From Zygnema cylindricum (taxonomy: Eukaryota; Streptophyta; Zygnematophyceae; Zygnematales; Zygnemataceae): 36,611 nt of DNA. The position numbers and the translations under genes are program-made. Below the pieces are notes generated by a model, which was not told the origin of the DNA, made no database searches, and saw nothing but the letters and a program-made list of their open reading frames with translations. Where the stretch lies: contig JBBHKE010001847.1 in assembly GCA_037447655.1 (NCBI GenBank), forward strand, positions 1 to 36,611. The letters are read 5' to 3'. Shown in pieces: positions 10,428-20,104 of the stretch; position 1 is the first letter of the stretch, and each line of letters begins with the position of its first letter.

Positions 10428-11879
10428 ATTATTCTTAGTCCCTCTGTCGAATCATGTCATAGTTACTATGTTACTCGTTAAGATTCTAAGGTTAAATTTT
10501 TAAGCTTAAGAATTGCTTGACCTTATTAAGACTGTAGAAATTTACAAAAAAATCTGCTTACTCTCATCTCAGCAAACGACATTGTTGGAACTCATGAAAT
10601 GGAACAAAAACCCAATTTCCCATCAATTATAACACCCCTTGTAAATTAATTACACAAAACAAGACTAGCAACGCAGTATGAAATCTACCATGATTTATTA
10701 CCCAAACTTTCAACAATTGTTATCCAAACTTTTGAGTCGGTCGTTACACAGACAAAAACAAGCAATGTACACTGAAAACTCCTACCAGAGCCCATTAGTG
10801 CTCATTTGGGACACGTGTATGAACTTTCTTTATGTACAAAAAGACTTCCTAGATATCACACCCTGGTCCTTAATTACAGTGTGAATCTCTGTTAGATTGT
10901 TCATTTTTGAAGTTTGGCGAGTTTTTACTATTCAAGATATTGTGATGCTCTTATCATCGGTTATTTATCTAGAGTTCGTTAGGTTTTTTTTGTGCCATTT
11001 TTGTACTTTGTCTTTAAATGTGTTTAGATATACTTCTTTTCTTCCTTTCTCCCCACAACAATACACTTTAAATTTGGCCATTAAGTTAGATCATGGATTC
11101 TATATCCAAAAGCTACAGAAAATAATGTTTTGCTACTTGGTATTATACACATATTTAAATAAGCATCTTTACAATACGCATAGAGGACATACTAACAAAA
11201 TAAGATGCTTACATATCTTCTCCACATTTAAATCATTCTACTGGTTTGCATTCCACCCCTGTCATTTTTCCCCATCTCATTACTCAAACATGTTACACAA
11301 GTTCTATCGTTGCATCGAATTCGATGCATGAAAAATGCTTATTTGTAATTTTTAACTTTTTGCTACACTATGAATATCCTTTGGCAAAAGTCAGCTTACC
11401 CTATCACCCAATAGTTTCATTCCTGATGTAAATTTATATACCAACAAGTTAATGCTTAAATCTCGTCTCAACATGTTCCCTCGAATGAAATAAACTAGAC
11501 ATAGAGACTCGATTATTATCTTTTTGAACAACGTTTTCTTGTAAGATTTTTTTTTGTGGAAATATCGTGAGAAGATCTTTGAAAAAACATTTCCCGGAAT
11601 TAGTATCCTACAAAAGCTTATTAAAATCCCGATTCTAGATGTTTCCACCTAAAATTCTTGCCAAAATAAAAAAATGATGAAAAAGTAAAATACCGGAATG
11701 CTTTTGCAGAAGTCTCTTGGGGAACAATTCCTTAGGAGCTTTCCACAAACAACTCCAGCAAAAAGAATTATAATATACATTTTGAATAAAACGGTCTTCA
11801 TAACTATCTGTAGAAAGCATAAGCGAAGATCCTTTCCACAAAAGTTGTGCGAAACGTGTCTACGATATAATATTTTCTT
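10428..11879. other. AT-rich intergenic region downstream of the GH16-like gene
   Basis: Several open frames occur, the longest being 144 codons at 10897-11331 plus. Their composition (F, Y, I, L, K) is what AT-rich random sequence gives, and no motif is recognisable. The minus-strand frame that continues from the GH16-like gene to about 11649 may include its 3' end, but the family domain has ended before it. Confidence 0.4.
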
Positions 11880-12252
11880 AAAGGTAATGGGGAAATCCTT
11901 TTTCATGGGCGTTTGTATGGTGATATTTTTGTATTGAATGGTCCATGGAGCGTCGCCCCCTCCGTTCCATTTTCCTCACCAATACCCATCCATGACAGAA
12001 CTAGCATCCCAAATGGATCCGTACACAAGGACAGCCTGGGAAGGATAGGCCGTACTTTTGGTCGCCAGCATTGTGCGCACAATCTTTCCGTCCACAAACC
12101 ACCTGCCTAGAAAAGAAAGCCACAACAAAAGCGACGGAAGTCATCAAAAGGAGCGGAAAATAAGCGGCGCAATACTGAGAGAAATAGTGGGGGGAAATTG
12201 AGGAAACAAGTGAAGAAACTAGCGGGCAAAAAGTGAAGGAAAAGTGAGAAAT

Positions 12253-12420
12253 ATGTGGGGAAAAAGTGGGGAAAAAGTGGGGAAAACGCGGGGGAAAGTG
12301 GGGAAAAAGTGTGGAAAACGTGGGGAAAACGTGGGAAAAACGTGGGGAAAAAGTGGGGAGGAAGTGGGGGAAACGTAGTGAAACCAGTGGAGAACCAAGC
12401 GGGCAAAATACGGGGAAAAG
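12253..12420 (+). repeat. 11-bp minisatellite in GH16 intron 3
   Basis: Repeats of GTGGGGAAAAA or GTGGGGAAAAC, about 14 imperfect copies, lie inside the 603-nt intron 12705-12103. A worn upstream extension is visible from about 12180. Confidence 0.9.
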
Positions 12421-12830
12421 GTGTGGATAAAGGTAAAGGATGACAGAAAAAGTTGCATCCATTCAATAAGACATGACAAAACAACTCACATTTTTTCTTC
12501 GCACTGCTCTATGAAACAACCTTCCCATTCTACAAGTTTTAGAATACACGGAAATTTATTTTATCTCTTCATTTGTCTCCTTCCTCTTTCAATCTGCTTA
12601 CTTGCTCGGTAGTTTCTCCACATAACTACCGTCGTTTTAACATAATTGTTTTCTTCTTTGTGGGCAATTAAATATTTTTAACGGGTGCGTACATTTTAAA
12701 CTCATTGTAATCTTTCGGTGGAATAGATAATGCCGTAAGAGTGAAAATCTTGAGAACAATGGAAATCGAACAGAATCCAAACCTTCATTCCGCCACTACC
12801 TCCCACGTAGACATTTGTCAGCACCCCAAA

Positions 12831-12892
12831 TTTGTCGTGTCCTAGCCACTCGAAGTCGAAATATTTGTCGTGTCCTAGCCACTCGAAGTCGA
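12831..12892. repeat. 33-bp tandem duplication on the GH16 catalytic motif
   Basis: 29 identical bases at 12831-12859 and 12864-12892 recur with a 33-bp period. On the coding (minus) strand the result reads DFEWLGHDKYF followed by DFEWLGHDKF. The insertion keeps the frame but places 11 extra residues directly after the catalytic ExDxE-type motif. Confidence 0.95.
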
Positions 12893-13836
12893 TTTCGTCC
12901 TGTGTTGGAGTTCCCTCTCCCGAGGACAACTCTCAAACAAAAGAAGAGTAAATAAAAAAAAGAAAGCAAGTCCTTTTGAGTTCAGGATAGAGTGTGCAAA
13001 AAAACAAACTTTTTTTGTGTTCTTTTTTGAATTTGGAAGTTTGGGTTTTGTTTTGTTTTGCAGAAAAAAAATATGATTCTCACATAAAAGGAAGAAACGA
13101 GGCCACTCGTATTTCCAGCTGCGCATTTGAATTTTGTTGCGAATCGGCAGTATCGATACAGTACAATAGAGTGCCATCTACCACCTGTACGGGACAAAAG
13201 AACAAATTATAAGTAAGTACAATAAATAAAAAAGCACAAAGAGGAACAGAATGTACGAAATGTGGTCATTCATAATGAAATGGAACCACATTTTAACAAA
13301 AAAACAAAAACAAAAAATGTGTCCTCGTCTTTAGATTGCTTTTTCCAATTTCCTTTTTCAAATAGAGCAACCGCCTTGGCTCTAAACGGGGCATAAACCG
13401 TAAGAAAGGTTACAAAATCTAGCTGAAAATGCGGTGAGTGGTTTCTACTTTAAAAACAGATTAAAAACAAATTAAAAACAAGCAAAATCCGTACTGAGAC
13501 ATTGTAGTCAAAAAAAAATGTTAAGTTCTCTACCCAACCATAATTGTAATATGTGATCGAAGCCGACCCACGACCGGTTCCCATGTTTTGCGAACAATAA
13601 TCCAAGCTTATAGGAAAGAGAAGGGCATTTTTTATGGATCCCGGAATTAAAGGACAAACATTTGCTGGAGTTCCCACTAGTACATTTGAGAAATTTGAGG
13701 AAACTGGCGAATCTTGCGATCCCGTACTCCACGATTGGGTAGCGACTGGGGTAGAGGTAAGGCTTGGGGTAATAGAGGCGGAGAGGAAGGGAAGTGTCAT
13801 ACCTAGGAGAAAAGTTAGCACTAAAATGGCCTTCAT

Positions 13837-14790
13837 ATTTTTAGCTTATCCCTCCCTTTTTTTTTCTTTTTTTTTCTTTTCGAAACCAAGAAGATTTTGT
13901 GTGGTAGCTTTTGAATGATAATGGACAATGAAAGCAATTAGACTACGTTAGGAAAATTGTACCTTTTCTCAAAAGTTGACAAAACCAAGTGATAAAAGTG
14001 TCGCTCAACTCTCGCCGGGGAATTCTAAATAGCCCCCAGAATGACCGTTTCCGTACATAAACATACGGATCATTGTGCTTCGTGTACTGTCGAACGAATT
14101 AATAAGGATGTCGTCTCGTACGGCCTCCCAATGAGACAAAAGGCGTACGAACCTTGTCCTCCCGGCAGGAGCACAATGCACGGACGCTTTCGATAAGTCG
14201 TACGGCTAAGATTTCCAGTACGGCTCTAAGATCGGAACTAAACGCAATAAGAACTTAAGAAGTCAATTTCTCGGTGTCAGTGAATGTCGGTGGATGCTGG
14301 TTGACCGGGGAGAAAGTCAACGTCATTCAAATGCTGCCAGCGTTGCTTGAAATCTAAATAGTGTGGATGACACTGCGTAGGATTTTTGAACCAATGAAAC
14401 TCCCTCTGACGAAGCGGACAATTTGGACATTCAAGCGACCCGGAGTTCTTAAAAGTCAAACATAAAGCAGCGACAGCGTGGACAAACACGACAAATTTAA
14501 GGAAAAGACAAAATTATGACCGCTAAAATAATCCGAAATTCGATGTTTTGGTAAACGTTTTGCAGCATAGTTCAAAAGTAGGTGAAAGTACACCCATACA
14601 ATATGCCTATTATACGCATAAAATACAATATACCCTTCAGACCCATATTGTATTGGCCGCAAAATGAAATAAAATAGTAACAGGGTTGAGTTGCACATGG
14701 ATCGATAGAGAATTAAACGTCATTCTAAATTTGAAAAACAAAACGGACAAAAAATATTTTTCTGTGAGTTTTGAGCGACTTTTTATTTAA
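13837..14790. other. Upstream region of the GH16-like gene, no gene recognised
   Basis: The first 100 bp include a T-rich tract. A minus-strand frame at 14277-14489 contains a CPNCP motif and a fairly polar, protein-like sequence, but no family is recognisable and no splice partners are evident. TACGG motifs cluster at 14110-14230. Confidence 0.35.
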
Positions 14791-14810
14791 ACCGTCAGAT
14801 TCAAATGATT

Positions 14811-14985
14811 GGACGGTCGCCGATCAAAGTAGCGATCTAAGAAGATCACATGAAAAGCCTATAATACAACTTACTATAGGACTATCGTCAGATTTGGACG
14901 ATCGGACGGTCGCTGATCAAAGTAGCGACTTAAGATGATCACATGAAAAGCCCATAACACAACTTACGATGAAGGCGCCGACAAA
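14811..14985 (+). repeat. 93-bp tandem duplication
   Basis: GGACGGTCGCCGATCAAAGT at 14811 recurs as GGACGGTCGCTGATCAAAGT at 14904, followed in both by AGATCACATGAAAAGCC or a close variant. Small substitutions separate the units. Confidence 0.88.
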
Positions 14986-15032
14986 AGACCTACAATAGAA
15001 ACGCCTACTTTTGAACTATGGTTTGCAGGTTA

Positions 15033-15075
15033 AGACGACAGTCACTGGCGGCCGCGTGTTATTAGCCGCCAAACC
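15033..15075 (+). repeat. Dispersed repeat H, copy 1 (copy 2 at 15831-15873)
   Basis: GACGACAGTCACTGGCGGC then GCGTGTTATTAGCCGCCAAA occurs here and, with two or three changes, at 15831. GGCGGC/GCCGCC within it forms a short stem. Confidence 0.8.
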
Positions 15076-15089
15076 CAGATACTGTCGGC

Positions 15090-15290
15090 GCGTCAAGATT
15101 CTCCAAACTTCAGGGAGACAACGTCGACCGTCCGATTACATTTTTTCGAAGCAAGAAGTCACGTCGTCTAGTGATTAATGACTCTCCTCAGGGAGGAGAG
15201 TCATCAATCACCAGACGTGTAAGATGTTTACGCGTGGAAAGGTGACGTACGAGCCGCGCGCCATCGGACATTTGCCACGCGCCTTCGGAC
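15090..15290 (-). repeat. Repeat unit A, copy 4 (inverted, partial)
   Basis: Read on the minus strand it matches the second half of A copy 1: TCCGAAGGCGCGTGG, then the hairpin, then TTGCTTCGAAAAAATGTAAT, GGACGGTCGACG and TTGGAGAATC in the same order. The hairpin is at 15168-15214. Confidence 0.75.
15168..15214. repeat. Hairpin of A copy 4
   Basis: 21-nt arms (15168-15188 and 15194-15214) pair at 19 of 21 positions around a 5-nt loop. The inner stem GACTCTCCT/AGGAGAGTC is shared with copies 2 and 3, while the outer arms differ. Confidence 0.93.
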
Positions 15291-15417
15291 AGACAGGAAT
15301 CAGATTCGACGAAAACCAACACAAAAAGTTTGTTGATGAATGTGTCGTGACGCCTCCACCACCATCCATCGTCATTCGGAATTTGTTGCGCCTGGATTGT
15401 AGAAATTGTAGAAAGAA

Positions 15418-15596
15418 CGTAGAAATTGTAAACCGTTAGTACAACGACAAAACATGTACGTAGAAATTGTACACCGTTAGTACAACGACAAAACAGGCAC
15501 GTAGAAATTGTACACCGTTAGTACAACGACAAAACAGGAACGTAGAAATTGTACACCGTTAGTACAACGACAAAACAGGAACGTACAAATTGTACA
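15418..15596 (+). repeat. 41-bp tandem repeat, about 4.3 copies
   Basis: CGTAGAAATTGTACACCGTT then AGTACAACGACAAAACAGG starts at 15418, 15459, 15500 and 15541, with a partial unit at 15582. The spacing is exactly 41 bp and the units are nearly identical. Confidence 0.95.
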
Positions 15597-15748
15597 TTCC
15601 CGTAATTTTATTTTGCGGCTGGCTGTACGGATACGACTTTAGATATTTCGCTTTTGGAATCTTTGACGAATCTCGCCGTAGAACAGGGAATCTACGTGCA
15701 TCCAACCAAAAGAAAGCACGCATGCAATAGATTCCTTGCTGACACGAC

Positions 15749-15834
15749 CTGATGGAGAAGTGGCCTAAATATTACTGTCAGTAATCGTATCCGTACGATT
15801 ACTGTCGGCTCCTGATGGAGAAATGGTCTAAGAC
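15749..15834 (+). repeat. Hairpin between two short direct repeats
   Basis: CCTGATGGAGAAGTGGCCTA and CCTGATGGAGAAATGGTCTA flank a hairpin at 15779-15804 with perfect 11-nt arms (CAGTAATCGTA/TACGATTACTG) and a TCCG loop. Confidence 0.85.
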
Positions 15835-15932
15835 GACAGTCACTGGCGGCTGCGTGTTGTTAGCCGCCAAATCCAAACAAACAATCTCGTATTGCCGGTC
15901 GCAAGTCACAAGTACAGTACTGTAATGTACTG

Positions 15933-16152
15933 TACACCACCAATCGTTATTAGCGTGTAAGTTTTTTTAGCGTATACGAATAATTAGCGTGGTTTACGCT
16001 AATTGGGAATTTGAAAATTTTCGAAGAAATCGTCTATTCTAATTAGGAATTATGGTTTTTTTAAATAGTGTGGATAATTCTATTTGAGAATAAAAACAAA
16101 AAAAAGCGGGACGGAATTAGCGTACACAACGCTAATAACGATTGGCGGTGTA
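15933..16152 (+). mobile_element. Family D MITE, copy 4
   Basis: TA-flanked, 220 bp. The left end is CACCACCAATCGTTATTAGC and the right end GCTAATAACGATTGGCGGTG. It is nearly identical to copy 5 in inverted orientation. Confidence 0.9.
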
Positions 16153-16186
16153 GTGGAACGTACCTACGAAAGCTTCAATTTCTTTC

Positions 16187-16352
16187 GTTTTTTGCTTACC
16201 CGGCCGTACCCGGTTTTATTTTTTCTCCTGGTGAGTCAACCGACCGTAACCGCCCGACCCCCAAAATTTGGCAACCGAATCCGTTCCGGATCCGGCGCGG
16301 GCGGTCGGTTAACGGTCGGTCACGGTTTCGGTTGACCGTTTGCGACCTCTGT
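16187..16352 (+). mobile_element. Family F fragment, copy 2
   Basis: It matches the right end of element F copy 1 (6500-6650): GAGTCAACCGACCGTAACCG, then CCAAAATTTGGCAACC, then GGTTTCGGTTGACCGTTTGC. The left part of the element is missing. Confidence 0.8.
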
Positions 16353-16388
16353 TGGTAAGTCAAAAACAGGTTCATGTCTACAGTCCAG

Positions 16389-16893
16389 TTCACCGCGAAT
16401 CGTAATTAGAGTAAATTACTCTGATTCAGTCGCTCGAAATTTTGACTCTATCGCATCAATTAGAGTAAATGATTCTAATTTTTTCATTATGATATTTAAG
16501 GTAAGGTTTAATTAACGTTTTTTATTCTAATATATGTTCGTTTTAAATAGTGTGGAGTACGGACGACGTCCGACCGTGCAAAATTGTACTTTTACAAGTA
16601 AAAAAGTACAAATAATGATTTAAAACAGGCCATTATCATATAAGTGCGTTTTAACAAACCGCGTAGTGCAAACGTCATAGTGACGATAAACTGTACGTTT
16701 TGTCAGATTCTGTACGAATACTTTATTTACAGTAGAGGATATTAGCTTGCCAAATTAGAGTACACCGCATAAATTAGATTAAATTCCTTTTTGAAACAGT
16801 TCTATCACATAAAACAGAGTAAATTACTCTAATTATTTTTTTCTATTTTTTTACTCTAATTTTTTCATTACTCTAATTACGATGCGCGGTGTA
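16389..16893. mobile_element. Family D-related MITE, copy 6 (505 bp)
   Basis: Termini CACCGCGAATCGTAATTAGA and TCTAATTACGATGCGCGGTG are near-perfect inverted repeats. The interior is AT-rich with repeated ATTAGAGTAAAT motifs. The TA is clear only on the right side. Confidence 0.75.
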
Positions 16894-16896
16894 CAG

Positions 16897-17119
16897 TACA
16901 CCTCCAATCGTTATTAGCGTTGTGTACGCTAATTCCTTCTTGCTTTTTTATTTTATTTTATTTTCAAATAGAATTATCCACACTATTTAAATAAAACCCT
17001 AATTCCTAATTAGAATAGACGATTTCTTCGAAAATTTTCAAATTCCCAATTAGCGTAAACCACGCTACTTATTCGTATACGCTAAAAAAACTTACACGCT
17101 AATAACGATTGGCGGTGTA
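16897..17119 (-). mobile_element. Family D MITE, copy 5 (inverted twin of copy 4)
   Basis: TA-flanked, 223 bp, almost the exact reverse complement of 15933-16152. With copy 4 it forms a long inverted pair around elements F2 and D6. Confidence 0.9.
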
Positions 17120-17214
17120 CAGTACAGTCTAGGTTCGATTCAGTAATGTAGTTCACATGAGTGTTCCGACTAACTGCCACTATGTTGAAACTGTATTATT
17201 GACAAACCACTATA

Positions 17215-17421
17215 CCGGGTATCGCTATTAGGGTTAATGTTTCTTGAGCCACTTGAAACATCTTTTCTCCGTACACACTTGTCGGATTGTTAATCCGACG
17301 GTTGCGACAGGATTCCCTTCAACCGATTGGCGGTCTCTAATCTCAAATTGGACGTGTGTGCACGGAGAAAATATGTTTTAAGTGGCGAAAAAAACATCAA
17401 CACTAATAGCGGTACACAGTG
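17215..17421. mobile_element. Family E inverted-repeat element
   Basis: The left arm TATCGCTATTAGGGTTAATG, with CTTTTCTCCGTACACAC inside, is mirrored by GTGTGCACGGAGAAAATATG and CATCAACACTAATAGCGG at the right. It is a MITE-like foldback of about 207 bp, related to 5834-5990. Confidence 0.7.
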
Positions 17422-17424
17422 TAC

Positions 17425-17648
17425 ACCCAGAAACCAAATCGAAATTGCCCGATTTGCACCGACGCACGGAAACATTCGAATTCCTGTCAAAGACGACCGT
17501 CAAAAGAAGGTTGACTTTTGCCGTTTAATTCGACGGCCGGCAAAACCGTTCACATTTTAGGTTTTTACTCACCACTTTCCCCTCGGTCTCATTTCCCCGC
17601 CACAGTTTCTTTCTCTCCTCCCATTTCTCATTCCCCCTTGGCAATCCC
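17425..17648 (+). promoter_or_regulatory. Upstream region and CT-rich leader of the mTERF gene
   Basis: From about 17560 the plus strand is mainly C and T (TTTCCCCTCGGTCTCATTTC and similar) up to the start codon, as in TATA-less, pyrimidine-patch plant core promoters. I see no convincing TATA box. Confidence 0.4.
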
Positions 17649-18943
17649 ATGGCCTGGGCGTCCCTCTCCCTCCTCCATCCCTCCTCTGGCTCCCCTGCTT
17701 CTCTCCTCGCGTCACTCTCTCCTTCCAGCAGACCGCCAGCTGTCCCTCCACACGTGCCACAAGCCAAGCCAGCCGCACCCTCCCTCCACTCCTCCTGGCA
17801 GCAATTTCCCCGCCTTCCCTCTCTCCCTCTCCCCCCCCCCAAGGCCCTAGGTGGAGCCGCCGACCAGCCCAGGGGTGGCGCCGAAGTTCACGGCGCAAAA
17901 ACCGGAGGTGATGCGATAGAGAGACAAGATGACGTGGCAAGGGTTAGAGATGACAATGCAGTTTTAGAAGCTGACGTGGCAGATGTCACGAAGATTCTGC
18001 TGAGTCTGGGGTGCTCCGGGCCGCAGCTGCAGAAACTTTTGAAGAGACGTTTTGTCGTTTTTGTAAAATACAAACAGCATATTCTTAGGAAGGCGGCCAT
18101 TTTCCGTACGTACGGAATCGAATCGCAGCAGTTTCTCAAAGCTTTGGAAAGAGAGTCTCCGCCAAGTCTAAGTTTTCTTTCTGGTCAAGATGAGCAACAG
18201 GAATCCGTACTCAGCTATCTCCAAAGCACTTTGAAAGTACAAAATTTGGGAATTTTTTTTTTTTTTCCGGGCACCCTCCAATAGTAAAGTCTCTTCCTGC
18301 CACTCTTGACTCCAAATTGCAGCTTTGGGCGAGTCTAGATGTGCCTATCACTGCTCATATCTTGGACAAGTACCCAACCATATTATCATTTAGTGATAAA
18401 TCCATTAAAGAAGGGATAGAGACAGTGAAAACCATTTTTCCAGATCCACATGGTGCAGCTATTCTGTCAAAATTTCCTGTCCTTGGTTGTAAAGACCCTC
18501 GAGCCTTACGACGAAGGGCCAAAAGTTTACAAGAGTTGTTTGGGAATGACACTGCGAAACGGCTTTTGTTGAAGCAACCGACCATTCTCATGGCTCCAGC
18601 TTCCACAATGGAACACACGTGTAAACAGCTTCAACAACATTTCGGAGAAGAGAGTGCCCTGAAAATAATTCGAGGTTACCCAACACTTTTAGGCTCCTCG
18701 TGGGATACCCTCGGCTTGAAGTTGGAGTTTTTGGTTAAGGAAATGGGACGCAGCATAGAGGATGTGACTGCCTATCCAGTGGTTCTTGGATTTTCTCTTG
18801 AAAAGCGATTGAAGCCACGTTATGATGCCCTGACGAAGGCAAAAATAGAGAGTAATGACTATTATTTAAGCTTCATCTTCTGTCCATCAAACGAAGCATT
18901 TGAAAGAAGATTCGGCGTTTCTTTAATGTGTCGTAAAGTGTGA
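17649..18943 (+). CDS. mTERF family protein, two exons (402 residues)
   Basis: A mitochondrial transcription termination factor family protein; in plants these bind organellar nucleic acid and act in transcription, splicing or translation in chloroplasts or mitochondria. Exon 1 is 17649-18236 and exon 2 is 18323-18943, joined at phase 0 across an 86-nt intron (GTACAA...TTGCAG). The start ATG lies in CCATGG, just after a CT-rich leader. The first 70 or so residues are rich in S, P, A and L with few acids, like a transit peptide. The rest has the repeated helical pattern of the family with its typical proline spacing: KYPTILSF, KFPVLGC, KQPTILMA, GYPTLLGS, and near the end AYPVVLGFSLEKRLKPRY, which is the usual C-terminal mTERF signature. 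The stop is TGA at 18941-18943, and the protein appears complete. The subfamily and target organelle cannot be decided. It is divergent to the GH16-like gene, 3.8 kb apart, with transposons between them. Confidence 0.93.
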
Positions 18944-20040
18944 GTGCGATAGTCTTGCACTCTCTCTCATTATGTTTATAGCCTACTTGGGAAAGGTATT
19001 TATTGTTTTCGTGTTTTCCATTGGTACTCATTCCACTTTTTGCCGCTTGGTGAGGCTACAAAGAACGAAAGCCGAGTCGTTGTTGTCAGTTTTCGGAACA
19101 ATTGTGGAGTCATTGTTCTCGGTTCTTTTATATGCTCCCGTCATCCCATTTACCACCTTCGTGTTTGTACTTCTAGAGGTGCAGATGAAGAGGATCTGAA
19201 GGCTTGAATTTGCTTTATGGAGGAATCTTTATTTGCTTATCTTGGAGGAAATCATAGTGAACAACCAAAAACACACAGGTTTTCCTTCATCACGAGTAAT
19301 ATTTAAAGAATTTAATGAAATAGTCACAATTCTTACAACTTTAAATTGTTGCGTAGTGGTTCGTTTTTGCAAATATTTGGTATCAGGATCATGTCCTATC
19401 ATCTTCATAATTTCATTTTTGTTTTTTTTTGTTTGACCGCAGAACCACGAGTTCTAAAATTATGCCTTGAAAAATGATGAAGCGACATAATGATGCTGTC
19501 GTGAAGGCAAATATTACGGGAAATTGCCATTCCCTTTGTACAATCTTCAATTCAGCAAAGGCGGTATTTGGTATTTTTTATATTATTACAAATTTGGAGT
19601 TTGTTTAGTGTGTTCAAAAATATGTGCTCACTCATTCCTTTGTTATGTATAGCCTTCCTGTTTGTTTGAAGGTGTTTGTTGTCCTTCATGTTTTCCATTG
19701 GTATTTGTTTAAATGTTTTGATGTCATCCCATATGCCATTGGTAGTTATTTCACTTTTTGTCCTGTAGCGAGGCAGTAACAATGTAGGCCATGACAAGTG
19801 AATGCTGGTTGTTGCTGTCAGTTGTGAATTAATTATGGAAACACTGTTTTTGGTTCTTTTGTATGCTCTCCTCGTATCAACAACGAAATAGTGAACTTGC
19901 TATGAGATATGTGGTTCTTTGCAGTGAGACGAGGATGAAGGGAATGTGAAGGGATGCGTGAAACCAATGTGATTTCCTTAGATTGTCGCAAGTTAATACC
20001 TTTTGAATCTGCTCGATCCTTTCTCTCGTTGCTCGAAACC
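18944..20040. other. mTERF 3' flank, no further gene recognised
   Basis: AT-rich. Short frames occur on both strands but none has a recognisable motif. Two loosely similar stretches near 19010-19160 and 19670-19870 share words such as TTTTCCATTGGTA and TGTTGTCAGTT, which suggests an old duplication. Confidence 0.4.
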
Positions 20041-20104
20041 GGGAAGACTTGAGGAAGGGAAGACTTGAGAAAGGGAAGACTTGAGAAAGGGAAGACTTGA
20101 GGAA
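20041..20104 (+). repeat. 16-bp tandem repeat, four copies
   Basis: GGGAAGACTTGAGGAA or GGGAAGACTTGAGAAA repeats four times without gaps. Confidence 0.95.

Larger units (their letters stand above)
11880..13836 (-). pseudogene. GH16 XTH/EG16-like glucanase/transglucosylase gene with lesions
   Basis: A secreted family 16 glycoside hydrolase of the xyloglucan endotransglucosylase / EG16 type, which would cut or rejoin cell-wall beta-glucan. Exons by frame and splice phase: 13836-13575, 13184-13084, 12929-12706, and 12102 to about 11880. Exon 1 starts with a signal peptide (MKAILVLTFLLGMTLPFLSA). Joining exons 1 and 2 creates GTGGRW, followed by GNTSGLVSSFY; exon 3 gives LSSGEG and the catalytic DEIDFEWLG; exon 4 gives WFVDGKIVR and YGSIWDASS. 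Phases agree at all three joins. Three oddities: an 11-codon in-frame duplication directly on the DEIDFE motif; the exon 3 donor position reads ATGAGT instead of GTGAGT; and an in-frame TGA at 11978-11976 lies between GYW and GKWNGGGDAP, both of which look conserved. Alternatively the last exon ends at the GTGAGG overlapping that TGA. The true 3' end is unclear. I favour a recent pseudogene; the family call is firm. Confidence 0.8.

Noticed and set aside
10897-11331. 144-codon plus-strand frame
   Set aside because: F/Y/I/L/C-rich composition typical of AT-rich non-coding DNA, with no motif.
12001-12484. Minus-strand frames rich in F, P and H, and a plus-strand KKWGKSGEN-type frame
   Set aside because: They come from the 11-bp minisatellite in GH16 intron 3; only the part below 12102 in one frame shows GH16 motifs.
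14811-15596. CRISPR-like array
   Set aside because: The 41-bp units are contiguous with no spacers, and the context is eukaryotic.
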